Numbered from the stretch's first letter, positions 1 through 9,033 are shown. The stretch: DNA of 64,000 bases from Muribaculaceae bacterium (GCA_910573745.1 CAJSYI010000007.1:33790-97789), one strand, 5' to 3'. Made by a program: numbers and translations. The notes: generated by a model not told the origin, from the sequence alone.

Positions 1-75
1 GACGAGATGACGTATCCCGGACAGGTGAAGATTACGGTCATCCGTGAGACGCGTGCCGTAAGTTATGCCAAGTAA
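1..75 (+). CDS. rny: Ribonuclease Y, C-terminal fragment
   Basis: Only the last 24 codons lie in the window, ending at TAA 73-75. The tail reads YPGQVKITVIRETRAVSYAK, which matches the conserved C-terminus of RNase Y, the membrane-anchored KH/HD endoribonuclease that starts mRNA decay. The KH and HD domains lie upstream of the window. The next gene, a RicT-like protein, starts inside this gene's end. That pairing is suggestive because RicT partners RNase Y in Bacillus, but a functional link here is inference. Confidence 0.85.
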   Translation, partial: DEMTYPGQVKITVIRETRAVSYAK

Positions 76-1540
76 GGCCATGGTTGAAGACACCGAACTT
101 ACTCAGCCGCTTCCGGAGGTTACCAAAGGTGTGGGAGGCGATACGGAGGCCGCAGAGGCCGATATGCCGGCCTCCTCGCCGCGCAGTTTCGGCTGCGGCG
201 GATGCACCAAGGCTCCTCGCGGGAAGCTCTACGCATACGACTGGCTTCGCGGCATCCCGGATCCTCAAGGCTCCGAGATGGTGCGCGTGCAGTTCAAGAA
301 CACGCGTTCAGGCTTCTACCGCAACGACCAGCATCTCGACCTCAAGCCGGGCGACATGGTGGCTGTTGAGGCCAGTCCGGGCCACGACATAGGCGAAGTG
401 GTCATGACCGGGCCGTTGGTGCGCCATCAGATGCGCAAGGCCAGCCTGAAGGCTGATTCTGAAATACGTCGAGTGTTCCGGATAGCCAAGCCGTCAGACC
501 TTGAGAAGTATGAGGAGGCCATGGCTCGTGAGCATGACACGATGATCCGTTCTCGCAAGATAGCCGAGGAGCTTGGCCTCAACATGAAGATTGGCGACGT
601 GGAGTATCAGGGCGACGGGGCCAAGGCCATTTTCTATTACATCGCCGACGAGCGCGTGGATTTCCGCAAGCTGATACGCATACTTGCCGACACGTTCAAG
701 ATCCGGGTGGAGATGAAGCAGATAGGCGCACGCCAGGAGGCCGGAAGAATCGGGGGCATAGGCCCTTGCGGCCGTCCGCTTTGCTGCGCGAGCTGGCTTT
801 CCAATTTCGTGTCGGTAGGCACGAGCGCGGCCCGGTTCCAGGACATATCTATGAATCCACAGAAGCTCGCGGGGCAGTGCGGAAAGCTCAAATGCTGCCT
901 CAACTATGAGGTGGACAACTACATTGAGGCCGCCCGCAAGTTCCCGCCCAAGGACGCGGTGCTTCTCACGGCCGACGGCGAGTTCTATCAGTTCAAGACC
1001 GACATATTGAAGGGTGAGATAACTTATTCCACCGACAAATCCGTGCCTGCGAATCTTGTAACCATCTCTACAAAAAGGGCTTTTGAGGTCATCGCGCTCA
1101 ACAAGCAGGGCGTGAAGCCTGAGGCTCTTTCCCTTGCCAAGGATGGGGAGGGGAAGGCTGATGCCGGTTTCGTCAATATGATAGGTCAGGACTCTCTGAC
1201 GCGGTTCGACAAGAGCAAGCGCAAGAAAAAGAAGAAAACCAAAGGCAATCCTGCGGACAAGCAGGGCGACAAGCCAAAGCAGCACAGGCAGCCTGAAGGC
1301 GAGGCGAAGACCGATGTGTCGCAGGGCAAGGAAGCCGACGACCGTCGCCAGCGCAACCGCCAGAAGCCTCAGCGAAAGAACAATCCGCAAAGGCCTGCCC
1401 AGCCCAGACAGCAGTCAGAGGGCGGCAAAAGCAATGACGAGACTCCTAAAAGACAGGAACAACGTGGCCAGAAACCCAAGAAGCATCCTAAGCCCCTTCC
1501 GAAACCGCAGGCCGATTCTCAGTCTGCCAAATCGGAATGA
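65..1540 (+). CDS. ricT: RicT-like PSP1-domain iron-sulfur protein
   Basis: This is a 491-residue protein. The PSP1 domain occupies roughly residues 55-300. Cysteine motifs CGRPLCC (about 235-241) and CGKLKCC (about 272-278), plus an N-terminal GCGGC near 44-48, match the RicT/YaaT family, whose cysteines can hold an Fe-S cluster. From about residue 380 the tail is lysine- and glutamine-rich and probably disordered. ATG 65 overlaps the end of rny by 11 bp; ATG 80 is an alternative. In Bacillus, RicT works with RicA and RicF and affects RNase Y. No ricA or ricF is visible here, so its partners are unknown. The neighbour order rny-ricT-gldH is consistent with Bacteroidales genomes as I recall them. 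Confidence 0.88.
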   Translation: MPSKAMVEDTELTQPLPEVTKGVGGDTEAAEADMPASSPRSFGCGGCTKAPRGKLYAYDWLRGIPDPQGSEMVRVQFKNTRSGFYRNDQHLDLKPGDMVAVEASPGHDIGEVVMTGPLVRHQMRKASLKADSEIRRVFRIAKPSDLEKYEEAMAREHDTMIRSRKIAEELGLNMKIGDVEYQGDGAKAIFYYIADERVDFRKLIRILADTFKIRVEMKQIGARQEAGRIGGIGPCGRPLCCASWLSNFVSVGTSAARFQDISMNPQKLAGQCGKLKCCLNYEVDNYIEAARKFPPKDAVLLTADGEFYQFKTDILKGEITYSTDKSVPANLVTISTKRAFEVIALNKQGVKPEALSLAKDGEGKADAGFVNMIGQDSLTRFDKSKRKKKKKTKGNPADKQGDKPKQHRQPEGEAKTDVSQGKEADDRRQRNRQKPQRKNNPQRPAQPRQQSEGGKSNDETPKRQEQRGQKPKKHPKPLPKPQADSQSAKSE

Positions 1541-1550
1541 CGGCATAGGA

Positions 1551-2009
1551 TTGTTGTTGCTCGCCTTTGTGGCGGTTCTCTTTGCATCCTGCAGGCGGGA
1601 TGGCCAGGCTGCATACGCCGAGTTTCACGGGCCGTCTTCGTCAGGTGCGTGGGATCCGCTTGAGGAGCTTGTGTTCACTCCAGCATTGACTGCGGAAGAA
1701 AGTGGCGGAAGCTACGACCTCCGGCTGACTGTCAGGCATACAGATTCGTACGGTGCCGACAGGCTGAGGCTTGTCATCGGCGAAGAGCGAGACAGCGTCG
1801 CTTTGCCCTCCGATACGATAGAAGTGGTTCTTGCCGATTCCGGCGGACGATGGCTCGGCAGCGGCAGCCACGGAGTGTACAGCAGGTCGGTGGTTTTGCG
1901 CCGAGGTTTCCGCCCCGGAGACGGCTGCAGGATAACGGTAAGGCCGGATGCCGGCGCGCCGGTTGCCGGAATCAGCAGAATCGGCCTCTCATTCGTCAAA
2001 TCAGAATAA
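1551..2009 (+). CDS. gldH: GldH-type gliding/T9SS-associated lipoprotein
   Basis: The mature part carries GldH features, including DTIEVVLADSGGRWLG-like and GVYSRSV segments. A short hydrophobic stretch ends in the lipobox VLFASC, with the acylated Cys about 14 residues from a TTG at 1551. No ATG fits: ATG 1434 would run 106 bp into ricT, and ATG 1537 is out of frame. TTG 1551, just after the ricT stop, is therefore the preferred but unproven start. GldH is one of the envelope lipoproteins named from Flavobacterium gliding. In non-gliding Bacteroidales its role is unknown but may relate to the T9SS locus at 33.8-40.9 kb. Confidence 0.75.
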   Translation: MLLLAFVAVLFASCRRDGQAAYAEFHGPSSSGAWDPLEELVFTPALTAEESGGSYDLRLTVRHTDSYGADRLRLVIGEERDSVALPSDTIEVVLADSGGRWLGSGSHGVYSRSVVLRRGFRPGDGCRITVRPDAGAPVAGISRIGLSFVKSE

Positions 2010-2026
2010 TTCAAACCATTGAAGTC

Positions 2027-3226
2027 ATGGCATTTGAAAAGCATCCTTTCATATCAGAAGAATTGCGGGGAGAAATCTCATTCCGCATAAAACGCATACA
2101 AGGCATTATGGCGGAGTCGGGGATCGACGGCATGCTGATCAGCGGAAACGCCAACATATTCTATACGTCTGCCCGGTTCTTCCGGGGCTACACTTATGTC
2201 CCTTCGCGGGGCGAGGCGGTCTATTTCGTGGTGCGTCCGGTGGAGTACACCTTTGAAGGCGTGAAGTCTTTCTGCATCCGCAAGCCGGAGCAGATTCCGT
2301 CTGTGATGGAGGATAACGCCATTCCTCTCCCTGCCACACTCGCTGTTGAAGAGGACGCGCTCACGTATTCGGAGGTGATGCGCCTCCGCAAAGTCTTCCC
2401 TGACGCTTCCGCGGTCGATGCAGGGCCGGTGATGCGGCGTGCGCGTATGCAGAAGACGGCTTACGAGATCGGTCAGATGAAGATTGACGGCCTTCACCAG
2501 GCTGCGGCCTACCGCCGCATACCTCACATATACAGGGAGGACATGACCGACGTCGAGTTCCAGGTGGAGATTGAGCGCGTGCTGCGTCTTGAAGGTGCGT
2601 TGGGCTATTCGCGCATGTCGGGGCGGCTTATGGAGATCAATCTCGGAAGCGTGCTTTACGGGCCAAACGCCGATGCGCCGACTCCTTACGAGTTCGCGCT
2701 CGGAGGCGCAGGCACAGACCCGTCGCTGCCTGTCGGTGCGGACGGCTCCATAATGCGTGCCGGACATACAGTGATGGTTGACATGAACGGAGGCTTCAAC
2801 GGCTATCAGAGCGACATGACGCGTGTATGGCGCATAGGCGATGTCCCGGCGATTGCTGTAAAGGCGCATGAGTGTTCGCGGCGCATACTCCGCCGCCTGG
2901 AGGCCATAGGCCGTCCCGGCTGTCCTGTTTCCGACCTTTACCACGAGGCTATGAAGATTGTGGAGGAAGATGGACTGGAGAAATACTTCATGGGCCACAC
3001 GCAGCAGGTAGGCTTCATCGGCCACGGAGTGGGCATCGAGCTGAACGAGCAGCCTGCTATCACGCCGCGTTCCAAAGACACGCTTCTCGAAGACATGACG
3101 CTTGCCATCGAGCCTAAGTTCGTCATTCCTGAAATCGGGGCTGTCGGCGTGGAGAACACATATGTCGTTGCGCCCGACGGCCTGCAGAACATAACTCCGT
3201 TTCCCGAAGAGATTCAGGAGCTATGA
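2027..3226 (+). CDS. M24 family metallopeptidase (Xaa-Pro aminopeptidase-like)
   Basis: This 399-residue protein has a creatinase-type N-terminal domain (about 20-150) and a pita-bread peptidase domain. The five expected metal ligands can be read: Asp in VDMNGG (near 251), Asp in QSDMTRVW (near 262), His in GHGVGIE (near 331), Glu in LAIEPKF (near 361) and Glu in GVENTYVV (near 375). It should remove N-terminal residues from peptides in the cytoplasm, probably before proline. ATG 2027 is chosen because upstream in-frame codons overlap gldH and look non-native. Its stop overlaps the cca start (ATGA), so the two are probably translationally coupled. Confidence 0.9.
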   Translation: MAFEKHPFISEELRGEISFRIKRIQGIMAESGIDGMLISGNANIFYTSARFFRGYTYVPSRGEAVYFVVRPVEYTFEGVKSFCIRKPEQIPSVMEDNAIPLPATLAVEEDALTYSEVMRLRKVFPDASAVDAGPVMRRARMQKTAYEIGQMKIDGLHQAAAYRRIPHIYREDMTDVEFQVEIERVLRLEGALGYSRMSGRLMEINLGSVLYGPNADAPTPYEFALGGAGTDPSLPVGADGSIMRAGHTVMVDMNGGFNGYQSDMTRVWRIGDVPAIAVKAHECSRRILRRLEAIGRPGCPVSDLYHEAMKIVEEDGLEKYFMGHTQQVGFIGHGVGIELNEQPAITPRSKDTLLEDMTLAIEPKFVIPEIGAVGVENTYVVAPDGLQNITPFPEEIQEL

Positions 3227-4641
3227 ATCTGAAGGAGAGACTGGCGGATCCGGTGTTCCGCCGCATAGGCGGAATAGCCGACGCGGCCGGACGCGAGGTG
3301 TATGTGGTGGGCGGCTACGTGCGCGACATTTTCCTTGACCGCACGTCGGGCGACATAGATTTCGTTACGGTCGGTTCAGGAATAGAGCTTGCCAAGGCCG
3401 TGGCGGCCGACCTCGGGAAGGGCGCGCACCTTTCCGTCTTTGCGACCTACGGCACGGCTCAGGTGAAATACAAGGGACTGGAGCTTGAGTTTGTCGGTGC
3501 GAGGCGTGAATCGTACAGCCAGGAGTCGCGCAATCCTGTGGTGGAGGACGGCACGCTTTCCGACGACATATCGCGCCGGGACTTCACTGTGAATGCTATG
3601 GCCATAAGCCTCAACGGCAGTTCTTTCGGTGATCTGGTGGACAATTTCGGAGGTGTCGGCGACCTTGAGGCTCGTCTGCTGCGCACACCTTTGGACTCGG
3701 ACATCACATTCTCCGACGACCCTTTGCGGATGATGCGTGCCATACGGTTTGCGACACAGCTCGGATTCCGTATCCATCAGCCGACCTTCGAGGCCATTAA
3801 GCGCAACGCATCCAGAATGGAGATCATAACCAAGGAGCGCATCAACGACGAGCTTGGGAAGATAATGCGCTCCGCGAAGCCGTCGGTCGGATTCCTGCTG
3901 CTCGAAATGAGCGGCATCCTTCCTCTCATAATGCCTGAACTGTGTGCGCTCAAGGGCGTGGAGACCAAGGAGGGGCGAGGGCACAAGGATAATTTCCGCC
4001 ACACGCTCCAGGTGCTCGACAATGTCGCCGCAAAGTCCGAAGACGAATGGCTCCGGTGGGCGGCGTTGCTCCATGACATAGCCAAACCGGCGACCAAACG
4101 CTATGACCGCGCTCTAGGCTGGACTTTCCACAACCACAACTTCATAGGCGAGAAGATGATTCCGCGCATGTTCCGCCGGATGAAGATGCCGCTCAACGAG
4201 AAGATGAAATATGTGGCCAAGCTCGTCGGCATGCATATGCGCCCGCAGTCGGTGGCCGAAAGCGGAGTGTCCGATTCAGGCGTCCGCCGGATGATTACGG
4301 ATGCCGGGGAAGACCTCGAAGACCTTATGACGCTCGCCGAGGCCGACATCACGTCGAAGAACCCCGAGAAGGTGAAGCGCATACTGTCGTCGTTCGGCGA
4401 GCTTCGCGTCCGCATAGGCCAGATCAACGAGGCCGACAACTGGCGCACATGGCACAATCCCATCAACGGCAACGAGATAATGGATTATTTCGGCATTCCC
4501 GGCAGCCCGGTGCTTTCAGAGCTCAAGAATGCGGTTAAAGAGGCCATATTCGACGGCCGCATACCTAACGAGCATGACGCGGCCTGGGCCTACCTGCTTG
4601 AGATAGCGCCGTCCTACGGCCTTGCCCTCCCTGGGAAATGA
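3223..4641 (+). CDS. cca: CCA tRNA nucleotidyltransferase with HD domain
   Basis: This 472-residue protein has a pol-beta nucleotidyltransferase head with VGGYVRD (about 29-35) and the acidic pair in GDIDF (about 45-49). The RRDFTVNAMA motif and RNA-binding helices follow, then an HD domain with RHTLQ and ALLHDIAKP (about 266-290). It adds or repairs the 3' CCA of tRNAs. Fittingly, the tRNA-Leu at 17637 does not encode CCA. It overlaps the M24 gene by 4 bp and ends in a shared hairpin terminator facing the lipoprotein gene. Confidence 0.93.
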   Translation: MNLKERLADPVFRRIGGIADAAGREVYVVGGYVRDIFLDRTSGDIDFVTVGSGIELAKAVAADLGKGAHLSVFATYGTAQVKYKGLELEFVGARRESYSQESRNPVVEDGTLSDDISRRDFTVNAMAISLNGSSFGDLVDNFGGVGDLEARLLRTPLDSDITFSDDPLRMMRAIRFATQLGFRIHQPTFEAIKRNASRMEIITKERINDELGKIMRSAKPSVGFLLLEMSGILPLIMPELCALKGVETKEGRGHKDNFRHTLQVLDNVAAKSEDEWLRWAALLHDIAKPATKRYDRALGWTFHNHNFIGEKMIPRMFRRMKMPLNEKMKYVAKLVGMHMRPQSVAESGVSDSGVRRMITDAGEDLEDLMTLAEADITSKNPEKVKRILSSFGELRVRIGQINEADNWRTWHNPINGNEIMDYFGIPGSPVLSELKNAVKEAIFDGRIPNEHDAAWAYLLEIAPSYGLALPGK

Positions 4642-4660
4642 TGCCCATACGGTCTTATAA

Positions 4661-4692
4661 AAAAACGACTGTGTTCAATCACAGTCGTTTTT
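4661..4692. terminator. Bidirectional intrinsic terminator between cca and lipoprotein gene
   Basis: A 13-bp perfect stem (4661-4673 with 4680-4692) closes a 6-nt loop. Its A-rich and T-rich outer ends give a U-tract in either direction. It lies between convergent genes and can serve both. Confidence 0.9.
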
Positions 4693-4697
4693 TATTG

Positions 4698-5117
4698 TTA
4701 TTCGTTGACTTTCTCTTTTACCTTTTCCCAGCCTTCCTTGGCTTTCTCTTTTGTCTTGTCGGCAGCGTCCTTTACTGCCTTCTTTGAGTCGTCATAGACC
4801 TTTTCGGCTTTGTCGGCTGTCTTCTCGGCGGCGTTGGTTACTGCCTTTTTAGACTTGTCGTATGTCTTTTCAGCCTTGTTGCCGACTTCCGAGGCTTTCT
4901 GTTCCACGGTCTGCTTTCCGTCGTTGACAATGGCCTTGCCTTTGTTGACCGCACGGTTCACTGACAATGTGTCTTTGTCGGTTCCTTTCTTCACTATTAT
5001 TTCAGTCGAGTCGTTCACGACTTTTCCGTCACCGGATTGGCTGTTGGAATTTGCGCATGCCGCAAGTCCTATGCCTAAGGCTGCGGTGAGGATGATTGAT
5101 GTTCTTTTCATAATCAT
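4698..5117 (-). CDS. Small lipoprotein with Lys/Ala-rich helical repeats
   Basis: This 139-residue protein has a signal peptide ending in the lipobox GLAACAN, so it is probably a lipoprotein. From about residue 65 it repeats an amphipathic pattern (KAEKTYDKSKKAVTNAAEKT, then KAEKVYDDSKKAVKDAADKT), like LEA or YtxH-type stress proteins. The helical repeats suggest a periplasmic or membrane-associated protein with low sequence constraint. Start is ATG 5117 or ATG 5111. It lies downstream of a divergently placed terminator and next to an ECF sigma gene. No known function can be assigned. Confidence 0.8.
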   Translation of the reverse strand: MIMKRTSIILTAALGIGLAACANSNSQSGDGKVVNDSTEIIVKKGTDKDTLSVNRAVNKGKAIVNDGKQTVEQKASEVGNKAEKTYDKSKKAVTNAAEKTADKAEKVYDDSKKAVKDAADKTKEKAKEGWEKVKEKVNE

Positions 5118-5195
5118 TGGTGTTCTTCAGTTTGTTCTGTTTTTCTTTTTATGTAATACAAAACGCCGGACAAGGCAGTGGGGTTCATTCTCGGC

Positions 5196-5233
5196 AAAAA
5201 AACGGGCGAATCCGAGAGTGCTTGGATCCGCCC
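5196..5233 (-). terminator. Intrinsic terminator of the ECF sigma gene
   Basis: On the minus strand a GGGCGGATCC arm (5233-5224) pairs with GGATTCGCCC (5213-5204), with one G-T pair, and is followed by seven T (5202-5196). It sits 35 bp after the sigma factor stop. Confidence 0.85.
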
Positions 5234-5267
5234 TGAAGGTTTTTGGGTTATATGAATTGATTTCTTG

Positions 5268-5774
5268 TCAACGGTAGTCTTTGAGCATTGTCTGCAGACG
5301 TTTGCGTGCGAAGAATATGCGGCTCTTTACCGTTCCGAGCGGAAGATCCATCTTTTCGGCGATTTCGCTGTATTTGTATCCGGCTATGTACATCGTGAAC
5401 GGCACTTTGTATTCCGGGGCGAACCCGTTGATCGCAGCCGATATTTCTTTGGCGGCGAATGAGCCTTCCGGTGTGTCCAGGCCAGACTCCTGTGAGAGGT
5501 TGAGGTGGTAGAGGTCTTCTGACTGGTCTACGATTGTCGCGCTTCTCACCTGGCGTCGGTAGTTGTTGATGAAGATGTTGCGCATAATGGTGAACACCCA
5601 GCCCTTGAAGTTGACGTTGTCGACGTATTTCGACTCGTTGTCAAGAACCTTAAGCGTCGTGTCCTGCACGAGGTCTTGGGCTGCGTCACGGTTGGTCGTG
5701 AGCTGGTAAGCAAAGTTCAGGAGGTTGCTTTGCAGTCCGAGGAGACGGTTTTTGAATGTAAGGTGATCAGACAT
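5268..5774 (-). CDS. ECF-type RNA polymerase sigma factor (paralogue 1)
   Basis: This 168-residue protein contains only sigma-70 regions 2 and 4. Region 2 holds AQDLVQDTTLKVL and FKGWVFTIMRNIFINNYRR (about 30-80). Region 4 holds YKYSEIAEKMDLPLGTVKSR, a helix-turn-helix (about 130-152). No anti-sigma gene lies beside it. A close paralogue of identical length is at 30237-30743. Both lack extra C-terminal domains. It is probably a free-standing envelope or stress-responsive ECF sigma factor; its regulon cannot be inferred. I see no TAnnTTTG element immediately upstream. Confidence 0.92.
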   Translation of the reverse strand: MSDHLTFKNRLLGLQSNLLNFAYQLTTNRDAAQDLVQDTTLKVLDNESKYVDNVNFKGWVFTIMRNIFINNYRRQVRSATIVDQSEDLYHLNLSQESGLDTPEGSFAAKEISAAINGFAPEYKVPFTMYIAGYKYSEIAEKMDLPLGTVKSRIFFARKRLQTMLKDYR

Positions 5775-5965
5775 TGTGTGGAAGTTTAATTGGTTTTACT
5801 TCATTTGTGCTAATATAACATCGGGCGACAGAAAAAGTTATGGCAGCAGGCTATAAAAAACGATTATTTTCTTCATATTCGGGCAAGCGGTGGACAAAAG
5901 CGGCATTCCTTGCCCCAATGAGGCCAAAAATGTCCTTATGTTGCGAATGGCGGTGTGGTAAGGTC

Positions 5966-5996
5966 ATTGATGTATGGCGGAAAATGCTTACCTTTG
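5966..5996 (+). promoter_or_regulatory. Promoter of the divIC operon
   Basis: The -33 element ATTG (5966-5969) and -7 element TACCTTTG (5989-5996) are 19 bp apart, which fits the Bacteroidetes consensus. The divIC start codon is 25 bp downstream. Confidence 0.75.
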
Positions 5997-6020
5997 CATT
6001 TCTCAATTATTTGTCAAGCG

Positions 6021-6326
6021 ATGGGAAGACGAATCAAGAAAATGGCGTTATGGGTTTCACGCAAGTCGCATCTGCCGGTAATCGTTGTGGGCGGTCTTGT
6101 GGTGATGGTCTTGTTTTTCAACGATGAGACCTCGATGCAGCTCAATATGCAGTACCAGAGCCGTATAAACGAACTCAATGCCGAGATAAAGCTCAACCGG
6201 GACTCTGCGGCTTATTACAAGGCCAAGCGCGAGGCCATAGTCAAGGGCACGGAAAGTCTGGAGCACATAGCGCGTGAGCAGTACCTGATGCAGCGGCCTA
6301 CGGAGGACGTGTACATACTAAAGTGA
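6021..6326 (+). CDS. Septum formation initiator, DivIC/FtsB family
   Basis: This 101-residue protein has a short basic N-terminus, one membrane helix (about 18-35) and a coiled coil (about 38-75), followed by the family tail with EHIAREQYLMQRPTEDVYIL. It is a bitopic inner-membrane protein of the divisome, expected to pair with an FtsL-type partner. ATG 6021 is chosen because a promoter ends at 5996, which excludes the longer reading from 5955. It overlaps nothing and starts a run of co-oriented genes reaching GldE. Confidence 0.85.
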   Translation: MGRRIKKMALWVSRKSHLPVIVVGGLVVMVLFFNDETSMQLNMQYQSRINELNAEIKLNRDSAAYYKAKREAIVKGTESLEHIAREQYLMQRPTEDVYILK

Positions 6327-6394
6327 GATGTGCAGGGAGCAGAAAGAGCAGGTGGGAGTGGCAACAAATCATCAAAAATTCCGTCAATACTGAT

Positions 6395-6850
6395 ATGAAA
6401 TCTGACAACAATCGCAAAGATATGGAAAAGCGCCGCAAGATTGCCGAACATGCGGCTACGCTCGGCATAATCCTCATAGCGGTGGCTCTCGCCGTGCCGC
6501 TGTTCAATCTGGCTTCGACCGTCATGGTCGGGATATTCAAGTGGGTCTATGCCGCCGGTGCGGTGGCTTTCACCACGGCGAGGGCTGCCGTGGCCAACGA
6601 TCCGTCCGAGTCCATGCGTCTACGGAGGCTGCGCCGTCTTGAATTCTGGGCCGGAGTGGCTTTCATGGTCGGCGGTGCGTTCTGGTTCTACAACGAAAGC
6701 CGGTTTTCGGCATCGCCCACGGTGGGGGTGCTGGCCATCCTGCGCGAGACCATCATGTTTTCGCTTGCCGGTGCGGTGATTCAGATTGTGGCTGCATGGC
6801 TCATCTACGGACGCGAGAAGAAGGAGAAAGGGCAGGACAGGCAACGTTGA
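6395..6850 (+). CDS. Conserved hypothetical membrane protein
   Basis: This 151-residue protein is hydrophobic, with about four predicted membrane segments: near 20-40, 45-65, 88-105 and 115-140. A charged tail KKEKGQDRQR follows. ATG 6395 is preferred; ATG 6422 (MEKRRK) is possible. It lies between divIC and coaX, a position shared with hypothetical membrane proteins in related genomes as I recall. No catalytic motif is visible and no function is assigned. Confidence 0.75.
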   Translation: MKSDNNRKDMEKRRKIAEHAATLGIILIAVALAVPLFNLASTVMVGIFKWVYAAGAVAFTTARAAVANDPSESMRLRRLRRLEFWAGVAFMVGGAFWFYNESRFSASPTVGVLAILRETIMFSLAGAVIQIVAAWLIYGREKKEKGQDRQR

Positions 6851-6944
6851 ATTGAAAAGGTGTCCGGGACTGCCGGCAGTGCTGCCGCGATGCGGAATCG
6901 GACATTTAAAATTCGACATTGTGGATTTTTCTGATTATTATTAT

Positions 6945-6952
6945 TAATTTTG
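6945..6952 (+). promoter_or_regulatory. -7 promoter element upstream of coaX
   Basis: TAATTTTG matches TAnnTTTG and lies 18 bp before ATG 6971. The candidate -33 (ATTG at 6918-6921) has a long 23-bp spacer, so strength is uncertain. Confidence 0.6.
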
Positions 6953-6970
6953 CATCAGAAAAGCGACTTT

Positions 6971-7726
6971 ATGAAGGCTACCTTGACAGTGGACCAAGGA
7001 AACTCGTATGCCAAGGCCACCGTCTTCACGGACGGGGAGGTGGCGGCGCGTCTGCGCTCCTCATCGCTTCAGATAGAGGAGATTGTGGCATTGGCGTCAG
7101 GGACGTTGGTTGGCGGAGCGATATACTCTGCAGTAGGGCATTTCGACACTCGTTTCGTGGAAAGCCTGAGGCAGGTCGTTGACGGGCCTGTGATAGCCAT
7201 GACGCATTCCACGCCGCTTCCGGTTTCGATAGGCTATGCCACGCCGTCCACGCTCGGGCTGGACCGGATAGCCGCTGCGGCGGGCGCGTCTTTTATGTTT
7301 CCCGGCGAAGCGTTGCTCATAGCCGACTCAGGGACTGCATTGACGCTCGATGTGGTTGACTCCGAGGGGACTTTTATGTGCGGCAACATATCACCAGGCG
7401 TCAAGCTCCGTCTGCGGTCGCTCCACGAGTATACCGACCGTCTGCCGGAAGTGCCGAAGCAGGGCGATGTGCCTCTGTTCGGCTACGACACTGAGACGGC
7501 GATGCGTTCGGGTGCCGTGCGTGGTGTGGTCGCCGACATTGCCGACGGCTTCCGGCGTGCCTCAAAGGAATACGGGGCGGCAAGGCTGGTGCTCACAGGA
7601 GGCGATGCCGAGGCTCTCGTGCCGATGGTGGAGGAGTCGCTTGGATGGAAGGCTCAGGCCGTAATGGTGCGCGACCTGGTAGCAATCGGACTAAACAGAA
7701 TATTAAGTTACAATGAAGATATTTAA
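6971..7726 (+). CDS. coaX: Type III pantothenate kinase
   Basis: This 251-residue protein belongs to the ASKHA fold. Phosphate-binding DQGNSYAK is at residues 7-14, the catalytic-Asp motif GLDRIAAAAGA is near 96-106, and IADSGTALTLD and GNISPGVKLR follow. It phosphorylates pantothenate, the first step of CoA synthesis, and needs a monovalent cation. ATG 6971 gives the canonical start six residues before DQGN. The next gene begins inside its last 14 bp. Confidence 0.93.
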   Translation: MKATLTVDQGNSYAKATVFTDGEVAARLRSSSLQIEEIVALASGTLVGGAIYSAVGHFDTRFVESLRQVVDGPVIAMTHSTPLPVSIGYATPSTLGLDRIAAAAGASFMFPGEALLIADSGTALTLDVVDSEGTFMCGNISPGVKLRLRSLHEYTDRLPEVPKQGDVPLFGYDTETAMRSGAVRGVVADIADGFRRASKEYGAARLVLTGGDAEALVPMVEESLGWKAQAVMVRDLVAIGLNRILSYNEDI

Positions 7727-8999
7727 TCGCATATCTGCCGTCGTGGCCGTCGTGGCCGCCATATGGGCCGGAGCCGGCGCGCAGAACGTTACCACGCCTT
7801 ATTCGATGTACGGATACGGCATATTGGGCGACAACGCCACATCCATGCAGCGGCAGATGGGCGGCGTGGGTTTTGCCATGAACAACGGCAGGCAGATCAA
7901 TGCCATGAATCCTGCCTCTTATGCCGCGATAGACTCGTTGACTTTCCTTTTCGATCTGGGTGCAGATGTGTCGATGCTTTGGCAGAAAGAGGGGAGCGCG
8001 AAAGAGCGTTCGGTCGGTGGCGGCCTGGACTACATCACCATGCAGTTCCCGATATGCAAGTATATGGGAGGCTCCATAGGCCTGCTCCCTTACAGTTCGG
8101 TCGGTTATGCTTTCGGCAATGAAATACGCCACGGCACGCGTGAGAACCAGGGCACGGGAGGAATCAATCAGGCTTATCTCGGATTGAGCGGACGCTATGC
8201 GGGTGTCGCGCTCGGCTTCAACATATCGTATAATTTCGGCAACATCACCAACGACGTTTATTCGATGCCTGAAAGTTCAGGCCGCACTCTTTTCGAGCAT
8301 GTCATGAAGGTGCGCGACTGGAACATCGTGGTCGGTGCGCAGTACACGGCCCGGCTGTCGAAGGACTCACGGCTCACGCTCGGTTTGACTTATTCGCCTA
8401 AAAAGACGTTGCTGGGCACTTCGCAGGCCACTGTGCAGGAGCTTTCGATGGAAAGCGGACCGGACACGGTGGGCTTTATGAACCTCAAAGGGAAATATTA
8501 TCAGCCCCACAGCTACGGAGTCGGGCTGAACTATACTTATGAGAAGGCGTACAGGCTGATGATCGAGGCCGATTTCGCCTTCCAGCAATGGTCCAAGGCT
8601 AAATACTCGGCGATGTATGCCGATCCGGATCCTAAGAATCCGAATGCCGACCCTAAGGTCATTTTCGACGGCATGAACTTCAACAACCGTGTGCGTTATG
8701 CTTTGGGCGCGGAGGTGGTGCCGAGGCTTCGCGGCAACTACGGCCAGCGCATAAGCTACCGCATAGGCGGCTTCTATACGCATGACTATCTGCGCATCAA
8801 GGGCAACAGCGTGCGTGAATACGGCGTGGGCTGCGGCGTGGGTCTGCCGACCCCTGAGGGGAAGACCATCATCAATCTCGGCGTGGAATGGCGCCACCGA
8901 GATGCGTATCCTCAGAATCTAATCAGTGAGAATTACCTGAACGTTACGCTCGGGGTCAACTTCAATGAACTTTGGTTCTGGAAGCGGAAGATAAAGTGA
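7713..8999 (+). CDS. Outer-membrane beta-barrel protein (FadL-like, hypothetical)
   Basis: This 428-residue protein has a signal peptide cut near AGA-QN (about 24). It is rich in alternating aromatic and polar strands (GSIGLLPYSSVGYAFG, GVALGFNISYNFG) and ends with an aromatic-containing strand, as outer-membrane barrels do. The early region TPYSMYGYGILGD with GGVGFAMNNG and NPASYAAIDSLTF resembles Bacteroidetes FadL-like proteins. The substrate is unknown. It overlaps coaX by 14 bp and is followed by lptC. Confidence 0.8.
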   Translation: MKIFNRISAVVAVVAAIWAGAGAQNVTTPYSMYGYGILGDNATSMQRQMGGVGFAMNNGRQINAMNPASYAAIDSLTFLFDLGADVSMLWQKEGSAKERSVGGGLDYITMQFPICKYMGGSIGLLPYSSVGYAFGNEIRHGTRENQGTGGINQAYLGLSGRYAGVALGFNISYNFGNITNDVYSMPESSGRTLFEHVMKVRDWNIVVGAQYTARLSKDSRLTLGLTYSPKKTLLGTSQATVQELSMESGPDTVGFMNLKGKYYQPHSYGVGLNYTYEKAYRLMIEADFAFQQWSKAKYSAMYADPDPKNPNADPKVIFDGMNFNNRVRYALGAEVVPRLRGNYGQRISYRIGGFYTHDYLRIKGNSVREYGVGCGVGLPTPEGKTIINLGVEWRHRDAYPQNLISENYLNVTLGVNFNELWFWKRKIK

Positions 9000-9033
9000 G
9001 GTGTTGAGGTCTCGGATGTCAGTGTTTTAGGAG

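Noticed and set aside
494..1390. Long minus-strand open frame opposite ricT
   Set aside because: High G+C third positions of the real gene produce it. ricT has strong cysteine and PSP1 motifs on the plus strand.
4698..5117. Toxin-antitoxin or phage gene
   Set aside because: It is a lysine/alanine-rich helical lipoprotein; no toxin, antitoxin, integrase or other phage-type gene is in the window.
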